From Lawsonia intracellularis PHE/MN1-00 (lineage in GTDB: Bacteria > Desulfobacterota > Desulfovibrionia > Desulfovibrionales > Desulfovibrionaceae): a stretch of 64,000 nucleotides of DNA. The position numbers were made by a program, and so were the translations under genes. The DNA lies in contig NC_008014.1 of NCBI RefSeq assembly GCF_000055945.1, positions 62,001-126,000 on the forward strand, in the 5' to 3' direction. The notes below the pieces were generated by a model. That model was not told where the DNA came from, searched no databases, and was given only the letters and a program-made list of their open reading frames with translations. Below, piece by piece: positions 32,015 to 43,000 of the stretch. How positions within the stretch are numbered: position 1 is the stretch's first letter; the number at the start of each line of letters is the position of its first letter.

Positions 32015-33874
32015 TTAGTAATTATAAGTAAAAAAGAGTTTTAGCTGTTTTTCTTTACTCTTTTTTATATTTTCAAAAGACATCATACCATTCATTTCCA
32101 AACAAAACCTAGGTGTAATATTTATTAAATATGATAATCCAACATCTGTTTTTTTATATCTTGTCTGTTTTAAAGGGACTGAAATCTCTTGTTTTAGACG
32201 TGAGTTAACTATGTTACAGCTTAACCTCTTCACATCACGATAGCCTGAAACAGCAGCTATCCATAATTGTACCTGTAACATATCTGATGGTTTCCAGTAA
32301 CTACATATACCTATACTTTTTTCTATTACTTGTTCTTTATTTTTAGTCAGTTCACAAGAAAAAAGACTTAATGATTCTTTATAAGGGCCACACTGTACAA
32401 CTGAACATGTTGTCTCTATATATGGAGTAAATCTTACTTGTTTTGATACAGAAAGGTTATACCCCAATTGTACTAACCCTCCTGCTATACGTATATCTGG
32501 AGAGCCTTTTGAACATACTTCCATAGTGCCATGCATAAATGAACGTATATTCTTTGCTTTACCCCATCCATAACAACTTACAAGATGTCCTGTAATACCT
32601 GTTCTCCCTATATTAAAAGCTAGGCCAGTTGATAAGCTCTCTGTATTTGTCCTAACTTTTATCATCTCTGTCCAAGAATTATTTGGGATACCACTATACA
32701 TTTCCCCATGATTATTATGGCGCCTATACACTAATCCTAGATATACACCTGATGTCATATCCACAACTATCCCTGCTTGACCAGAACCTAATCTATGCTC
32801 AAAATTAGTCTCATAACTATCAAATGTAACAAAATGATGAACATATCTTTTTAAGAATAGACTATCAGTTACTTTAGCTACACATGACGGATATTGAAAC
32901 TTTTGACCTTTTGAATAAACATATCCTTCTTGTTGGTACATCATTTCCGACATAAGCATATGTTCATGTGTTTTTAACACCACTTGCCTTAAAGCACTTG
33001 CTGTCTGTTCAGATATATCCAATAATGCAGACTGCATCCCTAGTAATGAACGTATATGGCTTTTAGGATTAAACTCCGAAAGAAACCCACTATAGTAAGA
33101 AGAAGCTGTATCTCTAGAGTCTGGTTGTCTTGTTATTACAGCAGGATTTGAAATACCTATAGAGCTTGGTTGAGTTGTAATTACACGTAATGCTATCTGA
33201 GAACTAGTTTCATTTTCATCTTCACTATCTGAGCTCTGCTCTCCATCTGTATTTTCTGTTCTATGATTACAGGTAGTTTGATAACACTTCATACATCCAA
33301 TAGATGTAGCAGAAACTGCTGCTGCTAACGTACACCCAGCTCCACAACCTACTAAACCTGCATATGTTGGTGAAGGCAACTGTGTACATGTAATTTTTAA
33401 TGCCCAATATAGTTCACTCTCTAACTTTTTTGTAGCAATACAACTAGTAACACCTGATGCAGCTCCACAAATAGCACTCTCTGCAGCAATAATAGCACAA
33501 CTACACATCCCTTCTGAACATCTTCCACATCTACGCTTCATCCTAGCACAACACCCTTCCCCTCTAGGGTTCACTCCAACTCTTTGAACACTATGTGATG
33601 ACTGTAGTAGTGGTGTTCTTTCATTAACTGGAGAAGGGCTATGTTCATTATTGTTATTCATACCGACTGCTTCAGTAACACAAAAAAATATACAAAATGG
33701 AATAATAGCATTGACAGCTATCTTCCTATAATTACCTTTTATTTTTTGTATAACTTGAAACATTATTTGTAAAAACAATAAAGGATGACTATTATAGGCT
33801 CGTAACATACATTTTATACTATGAACTATTTTAATATATATGAAATTATATAAATTAAATAAGATAGTATTCAT
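32015..33874 (-). CDS. Autotransporter-like outer-membrane protein, Cys-rich hairpin class
   Basis: 619 aa, ATG start with weak ribosome-binding site. The leader ends IIPFCIFFCVTEAVG then MNNNN near 72. A Cys/Arg segment (CCARMKRRCGRC) precedes a two-part hydrophobic hairpin at about 120-200 (SAICGAASGVTSCIA; LVGCGAGCTLAAAV). Two motif copies follow, RVITTQPS and AVITRQPD. The PGY element has changed to SEFNPKSHIRSLLGMQ. The barrel has CYGWGK, NIRSFMHG and SIGICSYW and ends FFTYNY. Confidence 0.7.
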   Translation of the reverse strand: MNTILFNLYNFIYIKIVHSIKCMLRAYNSHPLLFLQIMFQVIQKIKGNYRKIAVNAIIPFCIFFCVTEAVGMNNNNEHSPSPVNERTPLLQSSHSVQRVGVNPRGEGCCARMKRRCGRCSEGMCSCAIIAAESAICGAASGVTSCIATKKLESELYWALKITCTQLPSPTYAGLVGCGAGCTLAAAVSATSIGCMKCYQTTCNHRTENTDGEQSSDSEDENETSSQIALRVITTQPSSIGISNPAVITRQPDSRDTASSYYSGFLSEFNPKSHIRSLLGMQSALLDISEQTASALRQVVLKTHEHMLMSEMMYQQEGYVYSKGQKFQYPSCVAKVTDSLFLKRYVHHFVTFDSYETNFEHRLGSGQAGIVVDMTSGVYLGLVYRRHNNHGEMYSGIPNNSWTEMIKVRTNTESLSTGLAFNIGRTGITGHLVSCYGWGKAKNIRSFMHGTMEVCSKGSPDIRIAGGLVQLGYNLSVSKQVRFTPYIETTCSVVQCGPYKESLSLFSCELTKNKEQVIEKSIGICSYWKPSDMLQVQLWIAAVSGYRDVKRLSCNIVNSRLKQEISVPLKQTRYKKTDVGLSYLINITPRFCLEMNGMMSFENIKKSKEKQLKLFFTYNY

Positions 33875-34080
33875 TATTTAGTTAGTTGGATGCATTTATC
33901 CATACATAACCTACTTTATTCCTTTAGTTTATAGTCAAACAATTATCTATTTTTATAAACATAATAGTAATAACATATTAAAAAAACATATTTTCTTTAA
34001 CTTCTCAATGGGTCATACTCTATAAATGTAATATTCTTTAACTTCTCAATAATAAAAATGAGTTATCCCATACAAATGAA

Positions 34081-34110
34081 TTCAGGCTCTGACTATAGTC
34101 AAAGCCTGAA
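34081..34110 (-). terminator. Hairpin downstream of the 34167 gene
   Basis: Arms TTCAGGCT and AGCCTGAA enclose an inner palindromic segment GACTATAGTC, giving a long imperfect stem about 57 bases after the stop. It lacks a T run, so it may be an mRNA-end structure rather than a strict intrinsic terminator. Confidence 0.5.
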
Positions 34111-34166
34111 AAGATTATCCCATCAAAATGGGCAAATTACCCTAGTTTATAAAGGTCAGATAGGGA

Positions 34167-35960
34167 TTAATACCTATATTGTGCCTGAAGTGCAAGATAT
34201 TGGCTATCAATCTTTTTAGCTTGCTTAAAACGAAGTATACCATTACATCCGATTTCTAACATATCTGTGATATTGACTACGTAAGATAACCCCACTTCAG
34301 TCCTTGTATATTGTTTCTTATTTACAGGAACAGCTGCCTTGTAAGATGGCATAGAAGTCGCTAATGGTCTACTATGTAGTCCACTCTTTTTATGAGAACC
34401 TGAAATCCCAGCTACCCATGTTTGCAGTTGTGAGCCACTTGTTACTTCCCAGTGACTACGTAAACCTATACTTTTTTCTATTATTTGTTCTTTATTACCA
34501 CTTATTTCACATGGGAGAATCCCTGATAATTCTTGATATGCATCCCACTTAACCATAGTATACATATACTCTACGTAAGGAGTAAGTGTCACAGATTTTG
34601 CTATAGGGATATTATAGCCTACTTGACCTACCAGCCCTGTTAAACTCATATCTGGTTTACCTTTAGATGTTGTTTCACTATAGCCATGTGTAACAGAACG
34701 ATTATTTTGCATTTTCCCCCAACCATAATAACTAGCAATATGACCAGTAAAACCTTTTGTTTCAGGATTTAAAGCTACGACTGCAGATAATGCTTCAGTC
34801 TTTGACCTAGACTGCACAATACCTGAGCCTGTATTTAACTGAATCCCTCCATACTCCTTACGTGTGTCAGTATGACGGTTATATGCTAAGCCAACACTTA
34901 TACCAGGAAATAGTTCAGTAACTACTCCTGCAGACCCTGAACGTACCTTAAATTCCAAGTTTGACTGATAATTATCCATAGATGCAAATACCCTGTAAGA
35001 AATAAAGCTAGGCTTATAATTCTTAAAAGTACTTATAAAACCCCTTGATGGTCCAGAGAGCCACTTCTTCTGTAAAGGAAAATAATTATCTTCCATGTTG
35101 CCCATAGATTCTTGGGAATATTCATGTGCTTTCAGTGTTAACGCTTTCAGATTCATCAAAACATGTTCAGACGAACTAGCTAAAATACACTGCATACCTA
35201 GTAACGAACTTGTTTGTCCATCTCTATTATATCCTGGTAAAAAACATGATGAAGTTCTATTACCACTACCTCTATGGCTATCAGTTTGGTGAGAACCAAA
35301 AGGTCTTTGGGATGGAGCTAACAAAGGACATTCACATGATCCTGAACATTCGCATAAATTAGCTTCCCTCGTATTATCACCTAAGGTAATATAAAATGGT
35401 ATTCCGTCCTCTGGAGTTGGATTCTCATGTACACATGAAGATCTCTTAGAACAATAATATATACCTAATCCGGCACAAAAACCAACAAAACAACCACCTA
35501 TAGTACCTGTAACTACAGCACCTACTCGCTCACTTGAATGAGGGAAAGTAAACATATTACTAAATAAAACACCTGCGACAGTACCTAACACTCCACCTAT
35601 AATACACCCTACTGTAAGATAAGGGCAAGGATTTCCCCGTCTACACATATTCCTAAACATTGAACTAGAACTAATCGAAGGAGTAGAACTTTCACTATCA
35701 GAATTAGTCAAAGGATTAAAACCATTATTTCTAGAAAAACCAGGCATAGCAAATGCGTTAACTGATGTTACTAATAAAAAAAACGGAAGAATTGTTACTG
35801 CAACACTTTTCCGTAATATATTTTTTATTATACATTTATTATAAAACTCTTGTTGTTTAAATATATACCTATAGTTACCCATTAACCTTTCTATACCTTC
35901 TTTAAGCATGTTATATATATATATAATTTTATATGTATATATAAAATATTCCTTTATCAT
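34167..35960 (-). CDS. Autotransporter-like outer-membrane protein, hairpin class
   Basis: 597 aa, ATG start with an AGGAAG site at good spacing. The leader has a (TA)7 run in its coding DNA and ends LPFFLLVTSVNAFA then MPGFS. The hairpin is at about 115-178 (GCIIGGVLGTVAGVLF; TGTIGGCFVGFCAGLG). A Cys-rich loop (CECSGSCECP) lies near 205. The V-T-x-Q-P motif is missing. CFLPGYNRDGQTSSLLGMQ near 240 leads to a complete barrel with YYGWGK, NNRSVTHG and SIGLRSHW, ending QAQYRY. This is a clean, intact member with one of the shortest passenger regions. Confidence 0.72.
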   Translation of the reverse strand: MIKEYFIYTYKIIYIYNMLKEGIERLMGNYRYIFKQQEFYNKCIIKNILRKSVAVTILPFFLLVTSVNAFAMPGFSRNNGFNPLTNSDSESSTPSISSSSMFRNMCRRGNPCPYLTVGCIIGGVLGTVAGVLFSNMFTFPHSSERVGAVVTGTIGGCFVGFCAGLGIYYCSKRSSCVHENPTPEDGIPFYITLGDNTREANLCECSGSCECPLLAPSQRPFGSHQTDSHRGSGNRTSSCFLPGYNRDGQTSSLLGMQCILASSSEHVLMNLKALTLKAHEYSQESMGNMEDNYFPLQKKWLSGPSRGFISTFKNYKPSFISYRVFASMDNYQSNLEFKVRSGSAGVVTELFPGISVGLAYNRHTDTRKEYGGIQLNTGSGIVQSRSKTEALSAVVALNPETKGFTGHIASYYGWGKMQNNRSVTHGYSETTSKGKPDMSLTGLVGQVGYNIPIAKSVTLTPYVEYMYTMVKWDAYQELSGILPCEISGNKEQIIEKSIGLRSHWEVTSGSQLQTWVAGISGSHKKSGLHSRPLATSMPSYKAAVPVNKKQYTRTEVGLSYVVNITDMLEIGCNGILRFKQAKKIDSQYLALQAQYRY

Positions 35961-36536
35961 AGATAAGCTTCCTTTTATATGTATAGATACTTTTTATATT
36001 GTATCTTATTGTATATATATATATTGTTTTTATAAAAACAAATTTCTATATATTAATATGTTAATAGAACTTATATTATTTATAATATAAATATAATTTC
36101 TATATATTTTATATGTATAGAATATACATAAATATTGTTTACACATTTAATGTAAACAATATTTTTTCATTATGTGATTAAAATACAAAAGATATAGATA
36201 CTTTTTATTATGTATTATATAATTTGAAGATTAATAGATAATTCAAAAAGAAAAACTAATGTGTATATAAACATTATGAAGAAAAGAAACACTAATTAAT
36301 AATATTATAAATGTATATAGATAATAGTTAAATTAAATACATATAAAATATTTTTTTACTATATAATTTTAAAATAAATAATATTAATTAATTAGTAATG
36401 TATTTCAATATATTAAATAATAAACAAATTTTAAAAATGATGTTTATATATAAAAAACTACATTAATAATTTAATATTAATGTAGTCTAGTATTTAATAA
36501 GTATTTATGATCTAAAGTTCTACAATAAAAAAATAG
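35961..36536. other. AT-rich intergenic spacer
   Basis: Almost only A and T. An 11-base stem (ACTACATTAAT with ATTAATGTAGT) is at 36457-36486, in tandem with the terminator at 36537. Nothing else was seen. Confidence 0.4.
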
Positions 36537-36565
36537 AACGGCCTAACTATTACAATTAGGCCGTT
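36537..36565. terminator. Bidirectional intrinsic terminator
   Basis: AACGGCCTAA and TTAGGCCGTT form a perfect 10-base, GC-centred stem around a nine-base loop. TTTTA follows on the plus strand and CTATTTTTTT on the minus strand. It lies just after the stop of the decayed gene at 36631. Confidence 0.75.
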
Positions 36566-36630
36566 TTAGTCCACCTCTTCAGTATCAACTCCATCTTGAT
36601 ACTGATACACTATGTATTCCAAATATAGTA

Positions 36631-37035
36631 TCAATATTTATATTGCATTTGAACATCAAATTTTTGTCTCTCAAGCTTTTTTACTTTATCAAAATGCATT
36701 AATCCATTTACTCCAACTTCAAGTCTTTTTGTAAGCTTTGCTGTATAAGAAAGCACAACTTCTGTTCTCATATATTGTCTTTTTTTTTGATGGAATAGAA
36801 ACACTATACTCATCTATTGAAGCCATAAGAGGTTTAGCGTTCAATCCAAAGGCTACCTTTCTCATAGCAGTTTTCACTAATTAAAATTTTATATTGGAAG
36901 GATGGGATATTTAGCGGCAGAAAATCTAAAACTTGCTGAAAGTAAAGTTGGACTATAGATATGGCTAACTGGCTAACTATATTAAAAAAATACATAGCCA
37001 CACTAGCCAACCTTGTCCTTATAAAGAACAAAAGG
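36631..37035 (-). pseudogene. Truncated autotransporter-like paralogue (last barrel strands only)
   Basis: The end of a barrel is clear: RQYMRTEVVLSYTAK to DVQMQYKY and stop at 36631. Upstream, another frame holds the preceding segment (NAKPLMASIDEYSVSIP), separated from it by an A9 run (T9 at 36780-36788); eight or eleven A would join them. Before about 36860 the family sequence is lost. No helix, hairpin or signal peptide remains. It is a deletion remnant whose terminator is still intact. Confidence 0.7.
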
Positions 37036-37529
37036 TTATTTTTTAGAAGTAAAAAAGAAGTGTTATTTTTTTATTTGTATAGGCTATAATACGATATTTC
37101 GGTGGGAATACGTGTAGTTATAATATGTAGCAATTAATAATATGAGATATTCTAATAAGGAGTACTTATTAATATAAGTAACGTTTATCTATATAATAAT
37201 ATTTAATAAACTATCATATAGTGATTTATTAAAAATACTACCTATACTGCTTGAATAAATACCGTTTGTATAACCAGTCAAAAATATAATAGTAATGATA
37301 TATGTATTGTCAATTAACATACTAAGTCTTTAGTACAAATAGTAGATTAATAGATAAGGATAAAATCTATATTCTGTTAAAAAATACAGTCAGATATATA
37401 ACAATATATAAAAGTTATTTATATATTAAAAAATATACTGCAATTTCTAATAGATAAAAAATGTAAGATTATGTGTCTATGTATAGTTTAATAAATAAAA
37501 AATAGTATAATAAAAACCTATTATAAAAA
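37036..37529. other. AT-rich intergenic spacer
   Basis: No coding signature or clear hairpin was recognised. Confidence 0.4.
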
Positions 37530-39632
37530 TTAATAAAAATAAGTCCATTGAAGGTTTATATTCTGTTCTGTGTATCTTTTTGTATTCATGATATGAGTTA
37601 AGCCAGATAGATTCATCTCCAGCCTTTCAGACAACTTCATTGAATACACAAAACCACATTCAAATCTTGTATAGTTTCTTTTATACCCTGGGACAGATGC
37701 TTTATATTTATCCGTTAGAGCTATAATTGGCTTACTACTTATACTATTTGTATGCTGTGTTCCTAAAACAGCTGACATCCATGTTTGTAGCTGAGAAGTG
37801 TTTGTTGTCTTCCAATGACTACGTATCCCTATCCTTTTTTCCACCTTACGTTCAGTATTCCTACTTACTTCACATGGCAGCAATCCTGAAAATTCTTTAA
37901 ATGCATTCCAACCAACAGTTGAAGCCATAAGTTCTATATATGGCGTGACGGATAAGGTATTGCTTTGAAAAATAGTATATCCTACCTGTAACAATCCTCC
38001 CATCAAATATGCTTCTGGGTTACCTTTAACATGCAACTCACCATCCATATGGGTAAACGAACGTGTATTCTTTATACTTCCCCATCCATAAAAGCTAACT
38101 ATATGACCAGTAATACCTTTTTTATTTGGATTCCAAACCATCATTGCTGAAATAGCTTCTAATTCTGTTTTAGCTTTTGAAGAACCTATCCCTGAGCCTA
38201 GCCTTACTTCACCATATTTCTTCATTTCATTAGCCTGATGATAGTATGATAATCCAATACACATGTCTGAACAGCTATCTATAATGATTCCGGCCTGACC
38301 TAAACGTGTTTTATATTCTAAGTTTGTCTTATATCCTTCTACAGTAAAAAATGTACGATACAAAGGAAAATGTACTTTTTCTTTTTTACTAAATGTTGGA
38401 TACAACCTATGCAACCGCTTCCTACCTGTCAAAAACACTAACGCATTCTTTCTATTAAGAGAGAAATTATCTATCTCATCATCAGAAAACTCATATGCTT
38501 TCAAGGGTAATGTTTTTAGTATGATAGATACTTGGTCGGAAATATCTAGCAGGATTCCCTGCATACCAATCAATGAACTTATATGGCCACCTAAATTATA
38601 CCCAGGAATAAAATCTGCTTTAACTTTACATGCTGATTGCCCCATCAGCTTCAAAGATGAATACTTCACTTCTGATGACTGCTGACCACCATCAGTTGTA
38701 CTATCCTTAGCTCCTTCTTTATTTCCTTGAGTAGATAAGACTATACCTCTGGCTGGTGCTTCAGATTCATCTTGTAAACCTGCTGTTGACAGATCTTCAA
38801 CTGCATCAAAAAATTCTTCATCACAACTTTCATACTCATCGCTACTGCTATTACTATCCTCATCACTTGAACTATCTACATGAGTTAAATCATCTTCATC
38901 ATCAGATTGTTGTTGAAACATACCTAATGCTCTTTGGTCTGCAGCTGTCCATAAACAAAACCTTTGTTTCCATGTTTTCTTTCTTTCAAGATACCCTTTT
39001 AAAGCATTATTATTAAGTTGCTGACGACAACTCTCTAACATTACTATCTTTTTTTGTGTTTGTTCAATGGATTTTTGTAGTTTTTTTACTTCTGCTTTTG
39101 CATCAATTTCACAATGCCAACAAAAACCACTGGCTATCCAAGTATTTTTTCTGCAATCCTCAGAAAAGGTACAACGTTCTTTATAGAACCTTCTCTTATA
39201 TTTGTCCCCATGATGAGCTCTATCCTGCCAAAACAAAAAAGAATTACGCCATGCTCTTCCTGAAGAGCTATTCCAATAACGTTGTTGCTCTCTCCAGTAA
39301 GTAATCTGACTTTCTAAAATTAAAATTTCTTTATGGAAAAAATTTATTTGACTCCTTAACCACTTCATATTTGCCTTACAACATTGTCTTTCTTCTTCCC
39401 AGATTTGTAAGTCTTTTTCTACACTATTCCTTAGAATACTATACATATTAGGGATAGATAACCAGCAACATTGATTACTACTAAAACTACTTCTAAACCT
39501 TAAGTCTAAACCAACCTGCTTATGCATAGCTAATGATATTTCAACGCTATCAACTAATAAAATGTAAAGAAAGAGAAAAAAAACTTTCATTACTTGTTGT
39601 ATACATATCGTTTGTTGCATTAATTTTTTCAA
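37530..39632 (-). CDS. Autotransporter-like outer-membrane protein with Trp/Cys-rich helical passenger
   Basis: 700 aa from a TTG at 39632; an ATG at 39620 in the same frame is an equally good start and neither has a strong ribosome-binding site. The leader is VMKVFFLFLYILLVDSV, ending ISLA then MHKQ. Residues 50-225 are helical and unusually rich in Trp, Cys, Lys and Gln (CCKANMKWLRSQ; RKNTWIASGFCWHCE), unlike any neighbour. An acidic Ser block (DSSSDEDSNSSSDE) follows, then FIPGYNLGGHISSLIGMQ. The barrel has FYGWGS, NTRSFTHMD and RIGIRSHW and ends QWTYFY. The passenger may bind a partner through its Cys or Trp residues; this is speculative. Confidence 0.7.
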   Translation of the reverse strand: MKKLMQQTICIQQVMKVFFLFLYILLVDSVEISLAMHKQVGLDLRFRSSFSSNQCCWLSIPNMYSILRNSVEKDLQIWEEERQCCKANMKWLRSQINFFHKEILILESQITYWREQQRYWNSSSGRAWRNSFLFWQDRAHHGDKYKRRFYKERCTFSEDCRKNTWIASGFCWHCEIDAKAEVKKLQKSIEQTQKKIVMLESCRQQLNNNALKGYLERKKTWKQRFCLWTAADQRALGMFQQQSDDEDDLTHVDSSSDEDSNSSSDEYESCDEEFFDAVEDLSTAGLQDESEAPARGIVLSTQGNKEGAKDSTTDGGQQSSEVKYSSLKLMGQSACKVKADFIPGYNLGGHISSLIGMQGILLDISDQVSIILKTLPLKAYEFSDDEIDNFSLNRKNALVFLTGRKRLHRLYPTFSKKEKVHFPLYRTFFTVEGYKTNLEYKTRLGQAGIIIDSCSDMCIGLSYYHQANEMKKYGEVRLGSGIGSSKAKTELEAISAMMVWNPNKKGITGHIVSFYGWGSIKNTRSFTHMDGELHVKGNPEAYLMGGLLQVGYTIFQSNTLSVTPYIELMASTVGWNAFKEFSGLLPCEVSRNTERKVEKRIGIRSHWKTTNTSQLQTWMSAVLGTQHTNSISSKPIIALTDKYKASVPGYKRNYTRFECGFVYSMKLSERLEMNLSGLTHIMNTKRYTEQNINLQWTYFY

Positions 39633-39866
39633 AAATGAATACCTATATAAAAACTATAATTATATCTTTGTATACTCAACTATACTATAATATTAAAATA
39701 ATATATAATAAAAAATAAGTAATAATTATTATAATAACTATATATAATTATATTTTATATATAAAAACTATATATATATATATTACATACAATATATTAA
39801 TATTGTATATATATATATAGTTATTAATTATTAACTAATAGTAATTAATAACTATATATAATAAAA

Positions 39867-39896
39867 TAAGAGGATAATACTAGTATTATCCTCTTA
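39867..39896 (-). terminator. Perfect palindromic terminator of the 40038 gene
   Basis: A perfect 30-base palindrome with half-site TAAGAGGATAATACT, about 140 bases after the stop of the minus-strand gene. TTTTATTAT follows on that strand. Confidence 0.65.
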
Positions 39897-40037
39897 TAAC
39901 AGAGTGTATTAATTAACTATTAATACAACTAAATATATATTAATTTACTATGATATATACTAACTACATAATGTAGTAATCTATTTGTAATAAGTATATT
40001 TATTCCATTTATATCTATTTCTTTTCAATAAGCTGAA

Positions 40038-43000
40038 TCAATAATGATAACGTATCTGTGCTCCTGTATACATATTATAAACACTATTATGATATAAATG
40101 TATAATCATATGTGCTCCTATAGTACATCTAGAGGTAAGCTTTGACTCATGAATCATTCCAATTTCAGTTCCACTATACTCTTTCTTATAAGAAGGGATA
40201 GAAACACTATATCTAATATTAGGTATTCCTAAAAGTGTAGATTTAAATTCTGCAAAATGATACTGTCCAGATACATATGAAATCCATCCTTGTAGTTGAG
40301 AATTTTGACTTACTTTGTACTGACTACGTAAACCAATACTTTTTTCCTGTGTTTGTTCATTATTTCTAGTAAACTTCGAAGGTAATATCCCTGTATACTC
40401 TTGATAACCTGCACATCTAATAGATGAAAACATATACTCAACATAAGGAATACATACTATTTCTGATGAAAGTTGTAGATTATACCCTAGTTGAATAAGT
40501 CCTGCTATTGATTGTATCTCTGATGTACCTTTAGTCTTGACCATACAATCAGCATGGGGAACAGAGCGTATATTTGTTACAGTACCCCAACCATAGTATG
40601 TTACAATATGTCCTATAAAACCATTTTTCTTTGTGTTCCATGCAACAACTGCTGAAAGACTGTCTAACTTCTTTCTTGTGCTCACTGAGCTACTCTTTAA
40701 ATCTCCCTGCATCCCATTTGTCTTCTGGACTCTATCGTTATGACGACCATAAATAAATCCAGCAGTCAGTGTAGGCCAAAGATCAAAAAGAACTCCCATC
40801 TGCCCTGAGGCTGCTTTATATTCCATATTTGAACAGTAACTATCTAATGATGTAGTTATTCTATAAGGGATGTTATTAGTTATTCCAGAAAAAATATGCT
40901 TTGACTTTTTAGAAGCTAAACGCCGAAAATGTGACCCAAATCTAGTATGCTCATTAGCTGTTATATTAGAACTACATGCTTTCATGCCTAACATTTTTAC
41001 TGTAGTGGAAATACGTTTAGACGTATCTAGCAACATATGTTGTATTCCAAATAAAGAACAAACTTGTCCCTTATAGTTATATCCTGGAAGCAAAAATGCT
41101 GTAGTTTTATCTACACCAAGCAACTTATTTTTTTCTGTGTTACTACATTGTTGTGTCTGTGTTATAGTAGAATGATTCTTTTCACTTGATGATCCCTCAC
41201 TTGATCTACTATCTGTATGACTATCGCATTTGCCTAGCACAGAATTAGGCGAGGCTAAACACAACCTATCCTTTTTATAGAGTTCCTTCCAATAATGGCC
41301 TACACAACAAATAACACACCCAACACCTGCTCCAACACTGCAGCCACAAGTCCCGCAAGCACTGTATAAACCCACATTTGAACTTATTCCAAGACAACTA
41401 CAAATCCAATCAATACCACAACCAATGGCTCCTCCAGCTGTTGCCCCAACACAAACTGCTTTTACTGTATCTAAACATGCATGATTTTCAGAAAATCCTT
41501 TTGGCTGAGTAACTACCACTGTATCTATACTACTTGTACTACTATTTACTCCATCAAACTCTGATAATATACAAGGACGACGGCTTATCCCATCATGAGT
41601 ATAAGAAAAAGAGGAATTATCTTCCTCACCAGAATCGCTACTATATGGAGAGTCTGAACCAAGATACTGAGAATCCCCTAACGATAAATCTGACGATGGA
41701 GAGTCTGAACCAAGATACTGAGAATCCCCTAACGATAAATCTGAACCAAGATCCTGAGAATCTCCTAACGATAAATCTACTAATGATGGAGGGGGTGGGG
41801 AAGGATTATGGCCATCATCAAAACTTGATTCTGAACTAAGATCCTGAAAACTTCCTAACAATGAACCTGATGATGAAGAGTCTGAGCCAAGATCCTGAGA
41901 ATCTCCTAACGATAAATCTACTAATGATGGAGGGGGTGGGGAAGGATTATGGCCATCATCAAAACTTGATTCTGAACTAAGATCCTGAAAACTTCCTAAC
42001 AATGAACCTGATGATGAAGAGTCTGAACCAAGATCCTGAGAATCTCCTAACGATAAATCTACTAATGATGGAGGGGGTGGGGAAGGATTATGGCCATCAT
42101 CAAAACTTGATTCTGAACTAAGATCCTGAAAACTTCCTAACAATGAACCTGATGATGAAGAGTCTGAGCCAAGATCCTGAGAATCTCCTAACGATAAATC
42201 TACTAATGATGGAGGGGGTGGGGAAGGATTATGGCCATCATCAAAACTTGATTCTGAACTAAGATCCTGAAAACTTCCTAACAATGAACCTGATGATGAA
42301 GAGTCTGAGCCAAGATCCTGAGAATCTCCTAACGATAAATCTACTAATGATGGAGGGGGTGGGGAAGGATTATGGCCATCATCAAAACTTGATTCTGAAC
42401 TAAGATCCTGAAAACTTCCTAACAATGAACCTGATGATGAAGAGTCTGAGCCAAGATCCTGAGAATCTCCTAACGATAAATCTACTAATGATGGAGGGGG
42501 TGGGGAAGGATTATGGCCATCATCAAAACTTGATTCTGAACTAAGATCCTGAAAACTTCCTAACAATGAACCTGATGATGAAGAGTCTGAACCAAGATCC
42601 TGAGAATCTCCTAACGATAAATCTACTAATGATGGAGGGGGTGGGGAAGGATTATGGCCATCATCAAAACTTGATTCTGAACTAAGATCCTGAAAACTTC
42701 CTAACAATGAACCTGATGATGAAGAGTCTGAGCCAAGATCCTGAGAATCTCCTAACGATAAATCTACTAATGATGGAGGGGGTGGGGAAGGATTATGGCC
42801 ATCATCAAAACTTGATTCTGAACTAAGATCCTGAAAACTTCCTAACAATGAACCTGATGATGAAGAGTCTGAGCCAAGATCCTGAGAATCTCCTAACGAT
42901 AAATCTACTAATGATGGAGGGGGTGGGGAGGGAGAATTATAACCCCTTTTAATACTAGAAATAGAGAAGGCTTCTCCAGCTGTCAAATATACACATAAAA

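Noticed and set aside
41745-42940. Possible CRISPR array because of regular spacing
   Set aside because: The whole 141-base unit, not only a short repeat, is conserved, and it is in frame within a coding region.
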